NCBI GenBank assembly: GCA_002778215.1
Contig: PCDM01000023.1
Span: forward strand, 2,914,001 to 2,978,000
DNA from: Esteya vermicola
Lineage: Eukaryota; Ascomycota; Sordariomycetes; Ophiostomatales; Ophiostomataceae
Direction: 5' to 3'
Length of the DNA stretch: 64,000 bases
Positions 22,260 through 33,782 of this stretch are shown here, one piece after another. How positions within the stretch are numbered: position 1 is the first letter of the stretch; every line of letters starts with the position of its first letter. The translations under genes and the position numbers were made by a program. Under the pieces are notes generated by a model. That model saw only the letters and a program-made list of their open reading frames with translations, made no database searches and was not told where the DNA came from.

Positions 22260-25030
22260 TCACTCCGAGTCACTGTCTCCGTCGCCCATGCCCAGCAACG
22301 TCTTGTCCATGTCGTTCAGCTCGTCCTCGTCATTGTCCTCGTCTGCCTGCGCCTTGGCCGCCTCGCCGTCTCCATCCAGGTCGCCGTCGAGATCGCCATT
22401 CATATCCATGTCTGCGTCTCCGACACCTGCCATGCCGGCAGCATCCACATCCACATCCGTGTCCGCTCCCGCTTCAGCTTCTGCCTCGGCGGCGGCGGCG
22501 GCGGCTGCGGCTGCCGCGGCCTCTGCTGCTGCCCGCCGCCGTCGTCGAGCCAGTGTGGACGCCGACGGTGTCTTACCCGTCGTCGATGCCGCACCGGCCG
22601 ACGCTCTGCCGCCCTTGGCCCGCGCCCCCGGGGCCGCCGCGGTGCTGCCCGTGGTCCGACGGCGCTTGGACGTGGGCTGCGGCGTGGCAGCCACAGACAC
22701 GTCCATCAGCGACATGTCGAGAAAGTCGCCGTCCATGTCCATCTCGTCCTCGGTCTCGTTGGGGTCGTGGTTGTCGTCGTCCGAAGGATCATGCACCCGG
22801 TGCCGCTTTATCGTCGGCACGACGGCCATGTGGCCCTTGGCCGTCTCCTCTTCCCAGCGGTTGATCCGCCGACATGTCCGCCGGATCGCTGCCGCGTAGC
22901 TAGAGATCTCCTCGCCAAAGTCCTCCGACTCGGTCTGCAGCTGCACGAGGCCGGCAAAGCCACGCTCGCGGAATGCCGTCCCCGTCTGCCGGGCCTGAGC
23001 CGAGCCGGGGTGCGGCGGAAAGAGAGCGCGGTTCCAGGCAATACTGTCCTCGTTCTCGCTGTCTTCAAACGGATCCTCCACCTCCTGCAGTCGCCGATAG
23101 GTGCGGATGATGGCGCCGTCCGTCTTGCGCTGCTTGCGCGACCTGTGGTGCTTGCGCTGCATGCCTCGCGAAAGCAGGTACTCTATGCGCTGCTTTCGGT
23201 TGTTCTCCACGGCAATCTGGTGGGCCGTCGGTGGCCGCGGCTTGCGGCCGCCCGTGGGCGCCGGCGTGCCGAGGCCGTCGTCGACGTCGTCGTCTTCCAT
23301 GTCCTGCAGCATCCGGGACACGGCTGCGTTGGCAGTCTTCTGGTTGGCCGACTTACCGCCACGCTTGCGCATCTGCTGTTGCAGGTTCTGCTGGTGCTGC
23401 AGCTGCTGGTGCTGCTGCTGCAGCTGCTGGATCAGCGGTGGCTGTCGCACAGGCGAAGAGCCGTCGACGATCTGGTACTTGAGCGGATTCGCGCGCCGCG
23501 ATCCCGTGTTGGTGGCGGCCGCGCCGAGGGCGCGATGGAGAGAGCGGGGCGGGGGTGTCGAGCGCGTGCTGTCGACGTCGCTGTCGTGCTTGGAGGGCCG
23601 GATGCGCGGCAGGATGGCTGGCGGCCCCGGCATGCGTTCGGCATCGGGCGCCGCAGACGACTCCTTGGACTCCTTGACCTCCTTGGGCTCCTTGGCGCCC
23701 GAGGCAGAAGAGGCGCCAGCACCACCACCGCCGCCGCCGCCGCCCGCACCGGCCGACGGACGGCCAGAGTTGCGCGAGCTGCGCTTCACAGGGGTGATGT
23801 CGGTAAAGGTGTGCTCGTCGCGCAGAATGGCCGAGCGCAGGTTCTTCTTTTCAAAGCCAAACTCGCGCTCCTCGGGCGTGTCGCGGTTCTCGCGCTCTTC
23901 TTCCTCGGGCGTGAGGATCTGGAGGACGGGCACGCCCTGGTTGGCAACGTCGACGCCGTAGTCGACGCCGGGACCAAAGGGGTTCTCGTCGCAGCCCTCC
24001 TCGGTGAAGTCGGACTCGAGGTAGAACCACATGATCCAGAGAAAGGCGGCGGCGCGGGACTTGCTGGAGAGGTTGGTGCGCATGATGAGGTCGTGGAACT
24101 CGCGGCCGGGCGGGAAGTGCAGCTCGGCGACCTTGGCGGCGCTGTGGCAGATGAGAAAGATGAGGTTGACGGGGTTGGTGCGGGGGACGTCGCGTTCCTT
24201 GAGCTTGTCGAGGGTCCGGGGCTCCGGACGGTCTTCGCAGCCGCCCTTGAGGATGGACTTGAGCCGGGGGGCATCCTGCAGCTGCTTGTAGGCATGGGTG
24301 TCTTGGTGGACCTGGAGGGAAGGAATGGCGTGGTAGGTTCGGAGCTGGGCGCGCATTTCGGGAAAGACTGGCTGGTCAGCGGGGGGGGGGGGAGAGGAAA
24401 GAAAGGAAAGAGAGGAAAGGAAAGAAGAGAGGCAAAAGACGCACAGTTGAGAGTGGTGTTCATGCGGCCAATATTGACGAGCAGACAGACCATGGCCATA
24501 CTCTTGGCTGCCTTGCGGTCGCTCAGCAGCTTGTCGTGCAAGATCTTGCTCGTCTTGCTGCTGCGGGCCATCGTGTCAATGTAGAGGTCGGCAAAGCACT
24601 GCTTGCCCATGTTCTCCGGCTGGTAGCTGTTGGTGAAGACGCGGCGGTCGTCGTCAAAGACGGCGCGCAAAAAGTCGTACTGGATGTCGTAGCGCCACAG
24701 CGGCTCGCCGTCCTCCTTCTTCAGGTGGCGGATCTTGCCGATGGCGCTCGGATCCTTGAACAGCCCATTGCCGGCATGGGACGAGTCTCGGCCGCCGCGG
24801 CCACGGCCGCCGCCTTCGCGGCCTCGGCGTCCACTCGTGCTGTGGTGGAAGCGCTCCGACGGGTCGGGCGTCTCGTCGTCGCGGTGGGCCGTGTGGTTGG
24901 CCTCCTCGTCCTCCTCGTCGTTCTCGTCGCCGCTCACGTCGTACGACTGGTTGGACGACCACTTCTTGTCGCTGCCATAGCGATGGACGGGGCTGGACTG
25001 GCGAAAGCCCGAAGAACTGGGTGAAGACAT
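22260..25030 (-). CDS. ies1: INO80 chromatin-remodelling complex subunit Ies1
   Basis: Nuclear subunit of the INO80 nucleosome remodeller. Two exons, 25030-24445 and 24367-22260, joined by a 77-bp GTGCGT...CAG intron, give 897 aa. The conserved core spans the intron: LWRYDIQYDFLRAVFDDDRR, MGKQCFADLYIDTMARSSKT, AMVCLLVNIGRMNTTLN then FFPEMRAQLRTYHAIPSLQ, PRTNPVNLIFLICHSAAK, ELHFPPGREFHDLIMRTNLS and CDENPFGPGVDYGVDVANQG. These blocks match the fungal family annotated Ino eighty subunit 1. The C-terminal half is disordered: a GPPAILPRIRPSKHDSD block, a Gln-rich patch, basic stretches, Ala-rich runs and a final Asp/Glu/Ser tail. The start is the ATG in front of SSPSSSGFRQ. A small CT-rich leader with possible acceptors lies just upstream. 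Confidence 0.9.
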
Positions 25031-25994
25031 GGGCAGCAGCTGAGGCACGTCGATGGACGGGGTGGTCGATGGACTGGCTGGAGAAAAAAGAGGCGAATAA
25101 AAGAAAAGGAATCAAGGGAAGAAACGGATGATTTTGAAAGGATGGGCGATGAAGAGAGAAGAAAAGAGACGAAGAAAAGAAGACGAAAAAGAAAAGACAA
25201 AAAAAAAAAGGCAAAAAAGAGGCAATGGAAATAAAAATGCTAGACAGAGCAGGAGAGAGCCACTGTCAATGTCTAGAAGAGAGAGGCCGGAGATCAGAAA
25301 CGACAGAAAAAAGCAATCATCCTGACAAGAAAAGGGCGGCTCGGCGATGAAGAGGAAGAGGAGCGAAGAAAAAGGAGAGAAGAAACGCGAAAAGGCTCAC
25401 GAGTGAAATGAAGCTGAAGGAAGCAGCGTTGGCCTCTCTTTGCCTAGAACAGGGTCTGACCTTGCCGCTTTGGACTAGTGTTCACGTGATATCACACGAG
25501 ATGAGCATATCTGCCTGTGTCGAGTCGTGAGTCACTCGCCTTGTCAATCGGACGCGCACATCACTACGAGTATCGCTATGGATCACTTGTCATTTCCATT
25601 GTGCTAAAAAGAAAGGAGACTGTGTACGAGTATGTACAAGTACTCCGTACTGTCCATGCGTGGCGGCTCACGAGAGCGCGTCATAGCTCTCTGTCACGTG
25701 ACTCTTGTACCGAGCCATCTATAAAAAGGAAGTGAGGGCGACGGCAAGGCCAAGGCGAGCCAGAAAAGAAGAGAGGTGTAAATCTTGGGCGATGTGTCAG
25801 TGTGCCAGTGGGTAGGCTACGAGTGCGTTACTCCATACAAGTACCTCGTAGGCTCTTGGCTGGTCAGAACAGTAGCTAATCGTTATCTATCGAAATCCAT
25901 CCAAATCAGCCGATGTTTTATCGTCTTACAGACAACTTCCTGACCACGGACGCCAGACCATAAAAATCAACGCAGTCTTTTTTTTTTTTGCAGA
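25031..25994. other. Divergent promoter, Ies1 (-) and dioxygenase (+)
   Basis: About 960 bp. The Ies1-proximal part (25080-25410) is purine-rich on +, so C/T-rich in the Ies1 sense. Two CACGTG boxes lie at 25483-25488 and 25695-25700, the second within the palindrome GTCACGTGAC. TACGAGTAT and TACTCCGTAC words occur near 25565 and 25625-25650. A T-run plus CAG directly before the dioxygenase ATG resembles a splice acceptor, so a leader intron is possible. Confidence 0.5.
25693..25702. promoter_or_regulatory. GTCACGTGAC E-box palindrome
   Basis: A perfect palindrome of the bHLH/CBF1 type in the Ies1/dioxygenase divergent promoter. Related CACGTG cores occur at 25483 and, in other divergent promoters, at 31889 and 45746. 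Confidence 0.45.
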
Positions 25995-27262
25995 ATGGCC
26001 AGCGCCCAGATTCCCGTCATCGACCTGGCAGGGGCCGCCGGCTCGCCAGCCGAGCGAGAGGCCGTCGCCCAGCAGCTGGTCGAGGCTGCCATTGCGCATG
26101 GCTTCTTGTATCTGCGGAATGCCGGCCGCGAGATTCCCGTGGCGGCCGTGGAGGAGACCTTTTCTATCGTGTGTCGCCCGTCTCTCGTGTCTCTCGTGTC
26201 TCTCGTGTCTATTACGCACGCTCGTCCATGCTGACCAGGCAGTCTCGCACGCTGTTTGCCCTCCCCACGGCCGAAAAGGAACTCTGCGCCATCACGACCA
26301 GCAACCATGGCTGGCTCGGCGAGCGTGTCGAGACGCTCGATCCAAAGACCCAGAAAGTACGTCTGTCTCTGTCTGTTGTCTCTCTCTTTCATCCACTGAC
26401 CTCTAGGCGGGCGACCTCAAAGAGCAAGTCGTTTTCTTTCTCTTCCCCTCTCCTCTGCTGACCAGACAGAGCCTTCAACTTTGCCCACTTCGTCAACGGC
26501 CACGCCCAGCAGCCTCTGCCGCCGTCCATTGCCGGCTCCGACGCCGAGCGCCATCTCGCCGCCTTCTTTGACCACTGCTACCGTCTCTGCCTCACCCTCA
26601 ACGACCTCCTCGGCATCGGTCTCCAGGTCCAGCCCCCCGACTTTTTCACCGCCGCCCACCGCAGCGCCTCCTCTGACTCCTCCGACTCCTCCGATCCGTC
26701 CGACCTCTCCGGCAACACCCTGCGCCTGCTCTACTACCCGCCCCGCCGCCCCGGCGACGACGAGCCCGTCCGTGCCGGCGCCCATTCCGACTACGGCTCG
26801 CTGACCCTGCTCTTCCGCCTCGCCGGCCAGGCCGGCCTCGAGATCTTGCCCGAAGGCGACAACGCCGGCTGGCAGCCCGTCCCCGTCAACCCCCCGGGCA
26901 CAGAGACCGACCCTGCACCGCCCATCCTCGTCAACATTGGCGACCTGCTGGCCTACTGGACCGGCGGCCTCTTGCGGAGCACCGTCCACCGCGTCTCCAT
27001 GCCGGCCTACGTGCCCGACGAGACCGCCTCCAACGGCCCCCGCTACTCCATCGCCTTCTTCTGCCACCCGGCCAACAACAGCCCCCTGACTCCCGTGCCC
27101 AGCGAGCGCGTCGCCGCCGCCGTCGCCGCCGTCGCCGCGGCCCGCGCCAAGACGGGCAAGCCAGACGAGCAGCAGGGCCAGGAGGCTGAAAAGGTCCTGA
27201 CGGCCCATGAGCATCTGCAGATGCGCTTGCGTGCCACCTATTTAGATCTGTACAAGCAGTGA
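25995..27262 (+). CDS. 2-oxoglutarate/Fe(II)-dependent dioxygenase (isopenicillin-N-synthase-like)
   Basis: Soluble oxygenase of 365 aa. Exons are 25995-26168, 26243-26356, 26407-26423 (17 nt) and 26470-27262. The last intron begins GCAAGT: only this GC-AG choice restores the family motif GDLKEAFNF, because the nearby GT sites break the frame. The N-terminal DIOX_N-type part reads IPVIDLAGAAG...GFLYLRNAGREIP. The catalytic domain has the HxD...H iron triad (H207, D209 in GAHSDYGSLTLLF; H275 in STVHRVSMP) and the 2-oxoglutarate-binding RxS (R293, S295 in RYSIAFFCHP). A Ser/Asp-rich linker lies at about 167-182. Related fungal enzymes act on small molecules, including secondary metabolites. No biosynthetic neighbours are present here, so the substrate is unknown. 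Confidence 0.88.
26181..26210. repeat. 9-bp tandem repeat in dioxygenase intron 1
   Basis: The unit TCTCTCGTG is repeated three times plus TCT, forming a pyrimidine-rich core of the 74-bp intron. Confidence 0.85.
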
Positions 27263-27586
27263 ATACAATAATCAATTCAAAAAAAGAGAATGAAAGAGAA
27301 AAATGCCTCTCCAATTCTATAGAGGATGACAACCTGCCTGTGGCAGCCGTTCCCCGTTGCCATTTTGACCAAGATCGCCCAAAATAGAGACATATATACC
27401 TTGTAAAACAAACCAGACCACTGCCCAACATTTCCCAAGATGAAGACAAATAGCAAAGATCAAAAAGCAGAGAGCCAACCGGAAAGCACAGAGCCAAAAA
27501 AAAAAGAACCAAAAGAACCAAAAGCACCCAAAAAAAGACAAGAAATCCAACGTCATCCCGCATTATTCCCATGCCCGGCCACCTGT
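27263..27586. other. Short convergent 3' spacer
   Basis: 324 bp between the stops of the dioxygenase (+) and the C2-domain gene (-). It is A-rich on the + strand and holds both 3' UTRs. No gene seen. Confidence 0.6.
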
Positions 27587-30500
27587 CTAATACCGCCCTT
27601 GGTGCCGCCTCGCTCGCCCGGACCCTAGATCGATGCGGCTCATCTCTTCCACCAGCGCCGACTCCCCAGTGTTGCCACCGTACCCACTGGCATTCCCGCT
27701 TCCGTACTGTGGCTCCCATGTCAACGCACGGGATTCAACAACGGGCGCCGGCATCGCGCCACTCATGACCGGATTCCATCCTGCTTCCCGGCCGGCACTG
27801 CTGCCATACTCGTACCCGCCAAACGATCCGGCACGATCCTCCCGCCGCCCTCCCATTCCGCCTCCGCTGCCTATCGGAACCTTGGCCGGCACAGCCGGTA
27901 TGCCTCCGGGCCCTGTCCCGAATCCGCCCCGGCTGCCTCCAGGACTGCCTCCATACAGCGTCAGCGGCATACTGTTCTCGCTGCTCGCCATGTCAAACGT
28001 GTTGGACCGCGACTGCCCCATCCGCGGCAGCGAGTTGTAATTGTCCTGCTGCCGGGGATGCGACAGCGGTGCCAGAGGGCTCGTGTCGCTGCTCATCGAA
28101 ACCAGTCCGCCGCCCGCCGGCGTGCTCTGCCGGTGCGCCGCCTTCTTCTGCAGCCGGTTGCGCGTCGTTGTCGGTGTCACGAGGGCCCCGTTGCCCGAGC
28201 TGAACGTGACACCGGTGCTGCCCATGGAGGACTGTGGACGCCCGGCAATCCGCAGCTGTCGCCGGCCAGTCGATGCCTCCGAGGTGGGTGTTGTCCCCGG
28301 AGGCTTGGGCTGTTTTGGCTCTGGCTCGGGCGCCCAGGACTCGACGGGAAGGTGGTCGGACGGGTCAATCTCGCGGCCGTCGTGGGCAATGATCTTGCCC
28401 GTGACCTCGTTGTAGTCGGGTCGCATTTCCACGTCGTTTGCCGTCGCCACGGCCGGGTTGAGGGCGTCGTACGAGTCGGGACCAAACGGAATGCCCGAGA
28501 GTCGGCGCCCGCTGCCATCCTGCAGGACTCCGCCCTCGTCGCCTACCGAAGGCCGCCGGGCGGGTGCTGGGCTGACAGACTTGCGCCGGATGGTATGCCG
28601 TGGGGCGGGCGATGCTCCACTCGGTGGGCCTGATGGTCTGGACGGCGATACGGGGCCAGCAGATGCGCCTGGGGAGTACATGCCTGGGCTGTGGTCGTAT
28701 CTCTGTCGCAGAGGCTGCGGTGGAGTGTTGTAGGCCTGCGACGCATAAGCCTGTGGTTGCTGTTGCTGTTGCTGTTGCTGTTGAGGCGGTGGTGGCGGTG
28801 GCGGCTGCTGTTGGTATTGTGAAGAAGCATAGACACTCGAGCCATCCGCTCCATAGCTGCCAGGCTGGCCCTCGATCATCTGTGGTCCTCGCCGTGACAC
28901 CAGCTGGTTCGAGTGCTGCTGGTACGGCAAGTCGTCCTGCTGGATGCGGGACCGCAGCTCCAGGGCCAGGCCAGGGTCCACGCCCGGCACCAGAGACGAA
29001 GGCACGACAGGAACCACAAACGGATCAGAGCTGCTGTCATACGAGCCTTGGCCGTTCATGTCGCCGCTGTAACTTGGGCGGCGGATGTCCTGTGGCTGCT
29101 GCTGCTGCTGCTGCTGCTGCTGATGCGATGGGGAAGGCGCATCATACACGCCATAGCCACTCGAATCGGTTCGCCTGTAGTCGTTGCTGCCCATGCTGGC
29201 GCCGGCCCTGTGGCTGGGCTGGCCAGCGTGACTGGAGTAATTCAGCGGGGCCGGGCTGGGCACTTGGCCATAGTCCTGCTCGGTTCCGTACTCGTAGCTC
29301 GGCTGATATTGCAGAGCCTGCTGTGGCTGCATCCGCACCAGCGCACCAGCGTTGTTGACCATGCTTGCCGGCTCTTCATAGACCTGCTGCGGCTGTCCAT
29401 CATGGCCTGTGCCGTTCGAGTCAAATGTCCAATGGCGAGGCGGCGACGGTACTGCGGCGGCCGGAGAATGAGAAGGTGATGCGCCGTCGAGAGGCCGGTA
29501 TGTTGGGCGGCCCGGATAGGCCGAGGACATGGAGTGGCGGTGGGCCTCGCTGCGCAGGACATCGTGCCGAATCGTCTGGGGCGGCGTGCCCTTGACGAGG
29601 GCCGTCGAGTTGTAGCCGGTGCTGTTGTTTCTGCTCCGGTGCATGGGTGGCGGCGGCGGGCGGTCCTGGACGGGAGAGGGGCCGCTGGGGTCGTCAAAGG
29701 CAGCCATGGAGGAAGGCGGGGCAGCAATGGCCATCTGCATCGGCATCGACATCGGTGGCGGCGGAGCACTGCTGTCAAAGCGGGTGTCATAGACCTGCTG
29801 CTGCTGGTACATTTGCTGGGGAGGCGTGCTGTATTGTACGAGAGGAAGAGGCGACTGTTGGCTGGTGGGCGTGTAGGGCGCAGACACGGACGCGATCGGC
29901 TGCCTGGGCGGTGTCTGAGGCAATGACATCAGAGGCATCTGAGGCATGGGCAGCTGTGCGACGTCTGTCAGCTGAGCCATGGCTGGCTGTAGCTGTGATT
30001 GTATTATGGGCTGCATCTGCTGCACTGGTGGCTGTAGTGGCTGGGATGGCTGTTGTGGCTGTTGTGGCTGTTGCAGTTGTAGTGGCTGTGGCGCTGGGAC
30101 GGCCGGCGCTGTCGGGGGCATAGAGACCGGCGGCTGAGCGGGCGCCTGACCCGTGATGGGGTCCGAGGGGAGGGGTCGCCGCTTGGGGACGCGAGCTAAC
30201 GGCCCGGCCGGCGATCCTGTGGGTTCTGGGCGCGCTCGCGGTCCGCCCACCGAGCCGGCAGGTGGTCCAGTCGTGCTTCCGCTGGCATTGCTGGCCGCCA
30301 CCGAGCCCGAGACAGACGGAGCACTCGGGGCAGCGGACAGGGGCACGGGCGACAGCTTCTTCTCCATCTTGGGCCGGCTGTCGTAGTAGGTGATCTCGAT
30401 GCGGATCTCGCCGGCATACTTGCCACGGCAGTTGAGGGTGTGCCACTGGTCGCTCTGGCCGCCGCCGCTCACGATAATGTCGCGCAGGTCGACCCACGTC

Positions 30501-30608
30501 TCGCCGATCAGCTCTGTCTTCTTATCGTCGCTAAAGGTAGAGACTTTGAGCTGGTAGTAGTCGGGAGAGTCGTGCACCACAAAGCGTAGTTCCTGGTCCC
30601 TGAATAGT

Positions 30609-30644
<36 letters not shown>

Positions 30645-30898
30645 AAAGAAAGACGGAAAGAATCTCACCATCGGGGCGTCTGGCCACCTCGAATGTCCGT
30701 GGCCGTCTTCTTGGCCTCTTTGCCGAGACGGGCAGCGCAGTAGGGGTCCTGCTTGCCAATCGTCTTGCGGTTGGGCAGGTTTTTTGCGCGGTCGACAACG
30801 AGCACGACCGTTCCGATTTCGGGGCCATCAATGCTGAGGTCCGAATAGATCCCCGATGTGTGCACCCCATTGAGGGGATTCGACTTGGCTTTCGACAT
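27587..30898 (-). CDS. fic1: C2-domain cytokinesis protein (Inn1/Fic1 type)
   Basis: Likely septation factor. Two exons, 30898-30669 and 30599-27587, give 1080 aa; the 69-bp intron starts GTGAGA and carries an (AG)n run. An N-terminal C2 domain covers about residues 28-150: GTVVLVVDRAKNLPNRKTIGKQDPYC, TPRW/DQELRFVVHD across the splice junction, ELIGETWVDLRDII and GEIRIEITYYDSRP. The rest is a long disordered tail rich in Pro, Gln and Ser, with many PxxP stretches and several Gln runs. In yeasts, Inn1/Fic1 pairs a C2 domain with PxxP motifs that bind the SH3 domains of Hof1/Cdc15 and Cyk3 at the division site. The architecture fits and the C2 resembles the fungal ingression-protein family. The tail is much longer than in yeast. 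Confidence 0.82.
29095..29122. repeat. CTG trinucleotide run coding poly-Gln in the C2-domain protein
   Basis: A nearly pure CTG repeat on +, read as CAG on the coding strand. Similar shorter Gln tracts lie at about 28750-28815. Confidence 0.9.
30611..30654. repeat. (AG)n microsatellite in the C2-gene intron
   Basis: A slightly interrupted AG repeat that fills most of the 69-bp intron. It is (CT)n on the transcribed strand. Confidence 0.9.
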
Positions 30899-32719
30899 GA
30901 GCAGGACTCTCTTTTTAGGTTCCCAGGCTATAGCGAGTTCATGGACAAAGACGAGAGGCGGAAGACGAGAAAGAGAGGGAAAAGAGAGAAAAGAGGGAAA
31001 GGAAATCGTCAAATCGGAATCAACGAAAACAAGGCCAAGCAAAAGGAACGGACGGAGTGCTGCGTATAAAAGCAGCAGAGCAGGGCAAGCAAGAGTGAGA
31101 CAGAGGCAGAGGAGAAAGGAGCGACAGGGCGGCAGATAGGGCGATCGAAGAAGGAAGGGGTCGGAATGCGACAAGCGAAAAATAAGAGGCAAGAGTCGCA
31201 GTCGCATACAAAGTGGTCTTTCCGGCTGCAAGCTGGCGAGATGGCTGTGCAAAAGGGAAACGACAGACAATGAGCGTGGGCACGTCGAAAAGACGAGAGA
31301 CGGCAGTCGAGAGAGACACGAAAGAGAGAAAGAGACAAGCAAGACCAGAGGCAGCCGGGGGAGGGGGGGAAGAGAGGCGGGAAAAGACAGGAGGCAGGAA
31401 AGAGAAAATGAGGAGTCTTTTTTTTGTTGACAATCCAAAGTGACGCCAAAGCAACAGCGATGGTCCCGCTTGAGTTTAGCGCCTTGTTAAGCTGTAGCGT
31501 ACTGTGAACACAGGGACAAGGTCAAAGACGAACTTGACAGCGGCAGGGCTTGCAGCCAATCAGACCGCTGCTTTCCCCCTGCCAGCTCGGGACGAGAGTG
31601 GTTGGTGGGGTAGGACTCTGGGCGGGGCCATGGCAGATGACATAATCCACCAGACAAGCTGCTGGTTTCACAATAGGATTACCATGTATCGTACTCGTAT
31701 TGTACCGTATACCGTATTCTGTGGCTGGGAGAAAATGACAGAGGCCGGCAATGGAGCGATGCTGCGGCTGCGATGCAACAGCGGCATTCTCCCTGATCGG
31801 CCTTTATCCTGTGGGTGCAGTATACGTACATGTACGAGTACGGAATAGTACATGGTACGCGTCAATCGTAATGTCGGATGGACTTGGTCACGTGGATTAC
31901 AGGTTTGTTTATTTTTGTTGTTTCCTAATGTCCCAATGAGGATTTTTCTACAGAGGCTCCTTCTTTGTTCGGTGCCGCCCTCTTATGGCCATTAGTGGTT
32001 GCTAGGCAAAAGTTAGCGACCAGCTAGCGCTCATTTCGGCGAGCTTTTGCAGCTGAAAGCTCTGGAAAGAAGGGGGTTTTTTTTTTCGCTGTTGCTGTAC
32101 GGAGTATTACGCAGCAGCCAAGCCTCCTTGCGCATTCCAGTTGTGGGCATCCTCTATTCCTCTGTACGAGTAGGCATCCATATAAATTGTACGCCGTTCT
32201 AGGTTGTATTTTCCATTATTCCATGGCTCTCTACAAGACAGGTCTGGCCTTTACTGTGCATGTCGCACAAGGAAAAGGTCGAATCAGGAGGACGACCCTT
32301 TTGTGGCGTCTCAGCCTCACCCAATCTTTTTGCGGAGATGCACGATCTGGTATGCAATTCTGGCGACAGTCTGTTCTCCGGAGATGCTGGAAAATCGAGC
32401 ATTTCCGGAAGAGGAGGAGAAATAAAAAAAGAGTGGGAGAAATAAGAGGCAAAGTCCAGGAGGTGAAGATTTCAAAATTGATGAAAATGACCAAGAAAAC
32501 AAAAAAAAAACAACTGCCATGGAATTCGTACGCACATCTCACACTTTATAGTGATCTTCAGCACTGCTAGGGATGATATCTACTGTAACCATCGCTTTAG
32601 CCAGTCTCCACAGTAGCCACCTCCAAACTCCGTAGATCCGCGCTAGAGGCCACAACTCTTTTTCTCTCTTCTCCTCACAGCCTCGTCTTCCCTTTCCGCA
32701 TACGTATAGCACTCGTACG
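30899..32719. other. Divergent promoter, C2-domain gene (-) and TMEM234-family gene (+)
   Basis: 1.8 kb. The first ~540 bp are purine-rich on +, a C/T-rich leader for the minus gene. CCAAT lies at 31556-31560, CACGTG at 31889-31894, and TACGAGTA/GTACGGAGTA words at 31690, 31830, 32098 and 32165. Short frames here look non-coding. Confidence 0.5.
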
Positions 32720-33782
32720 ATGGACGCCCATGGCATGCAGCCCTCTGCCGGCCAAGCCTTGGCTTCTCCGTCTGCTCCGTCTGCTCCGTCTGCTCCGTCT
32801 AGTCCATCTAGCCCGTCTCCACCGCCTCCCGCCCCCCCGGCCATCAACTACGTCCTCGGCTTCCTCCTCGTCGGCCTCGCCTGGGGCTTCACCACCCCTT
32901 TTTTGCGCCGCGCCGCCCGCGACCACCGCCCCCCACCACACCCGCTGCTGCAGTCCGACGCCGTCCAGGCCAGCACCGTGCGCCGCCACCTCTATGGTGC
33001 TGCCTTTGCCGTCCTCGACTTGCTGCGGAATCCACGCTATGCCGTGCCCCTGCTGCTCAACTTGACCGGCAGCGTCTGGTTCTTTCTCCTCATTGGACAG
33101 GCCGGTATGTCTCACTGTCTTTTTTTTTTTCTTTTCTTTTTTTCTTTTTCTTGTTTCTTTTCCTTTTTCGTGGCTTCCACGGAAATGACACACATCACTA
33201 GTCTACCCTCACCCCCCTATCCTTGCCCTTCGTATACGTGCCGTGTACTCTGTACCACCACCGGCTAGCCTTGCGAGGCAGCCCACGGAATTGGAGTCGA
33301 GAAAAGAGTGATATCTTTCAGGCGCCAAGACCTGCACACCTCTCTCTCCTTCTACACCCCCCTCGTCCTTCTCCGCTTCTATTTGCCTCCCCCCCTTTCA
33401 AGAGACTGCAAAATATACATTGTAGCGAAAACAATAAAGCTGCGAGGCAATAAAAAACTGCACCCCCCTCATGGAAAACGGCACTTTTCATGTCCAGTCA
33501 GGCTAATATGCACCTCTCGGGGGGATCACATCCTTGCAGAGCTGAGCTTGACAGTGCCCATTGTCAACACACTGGCCTTTCTCTTCACCGTCATTGGAGA
33601 ATGGTGGGTGGAAAACAAGGTCATCAGTCGCGGTGCGTACATCTCTCTTTTCCCTGAAAAAAAAAAGAACACTCTAGAGGCCAGACTGACACTCTATACG
33701 CTCACCCCGATCAGACACTGGCATCGGCATGGTCCTCTCGCTCGCCGGCATTGCACTCTGCGTGTACAGCAAATCATACTAA
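32720..33782 (+). CDS. TMEM234-family small multi-pass membrane protein
   Basis: Predicted 181-aa membrane protein with exons 32720-33104, 33540-33632 and 33715-33782. The first intron is long for this window (435 bp, GTATGT...GCAG). The second is 82 bp (GTGCGT...TCAG). After a Ser/Pro-rich N-terminus come four hydrophobic segments: NYVLGFLLVGLAWGFTTPFL, YAVPLLLNLTGSVWFFLLIG, LTVPIVNTLAFLFTVIG and GIGMVLSLAGIALCVYS. The WGFTTPFLRR motif, LLNLTGS and (A)ELSLTVPIVN are characteristic of the TMEM234 family (PF10639), which resembles half of a drug/metabolite transporter. The molecular role is not established. Each splice junction restores a conserved motif, so the model is well supported. Confidence 0.87.

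Noticed and set aside
22767..24584. 605-codon + strand frame opposite Ies1
   Set aside because: Low-complexity Arg/Leu/Val/Gly translation with no motif; the minus strand carries the conserved Ies1 blocks over the same bases.
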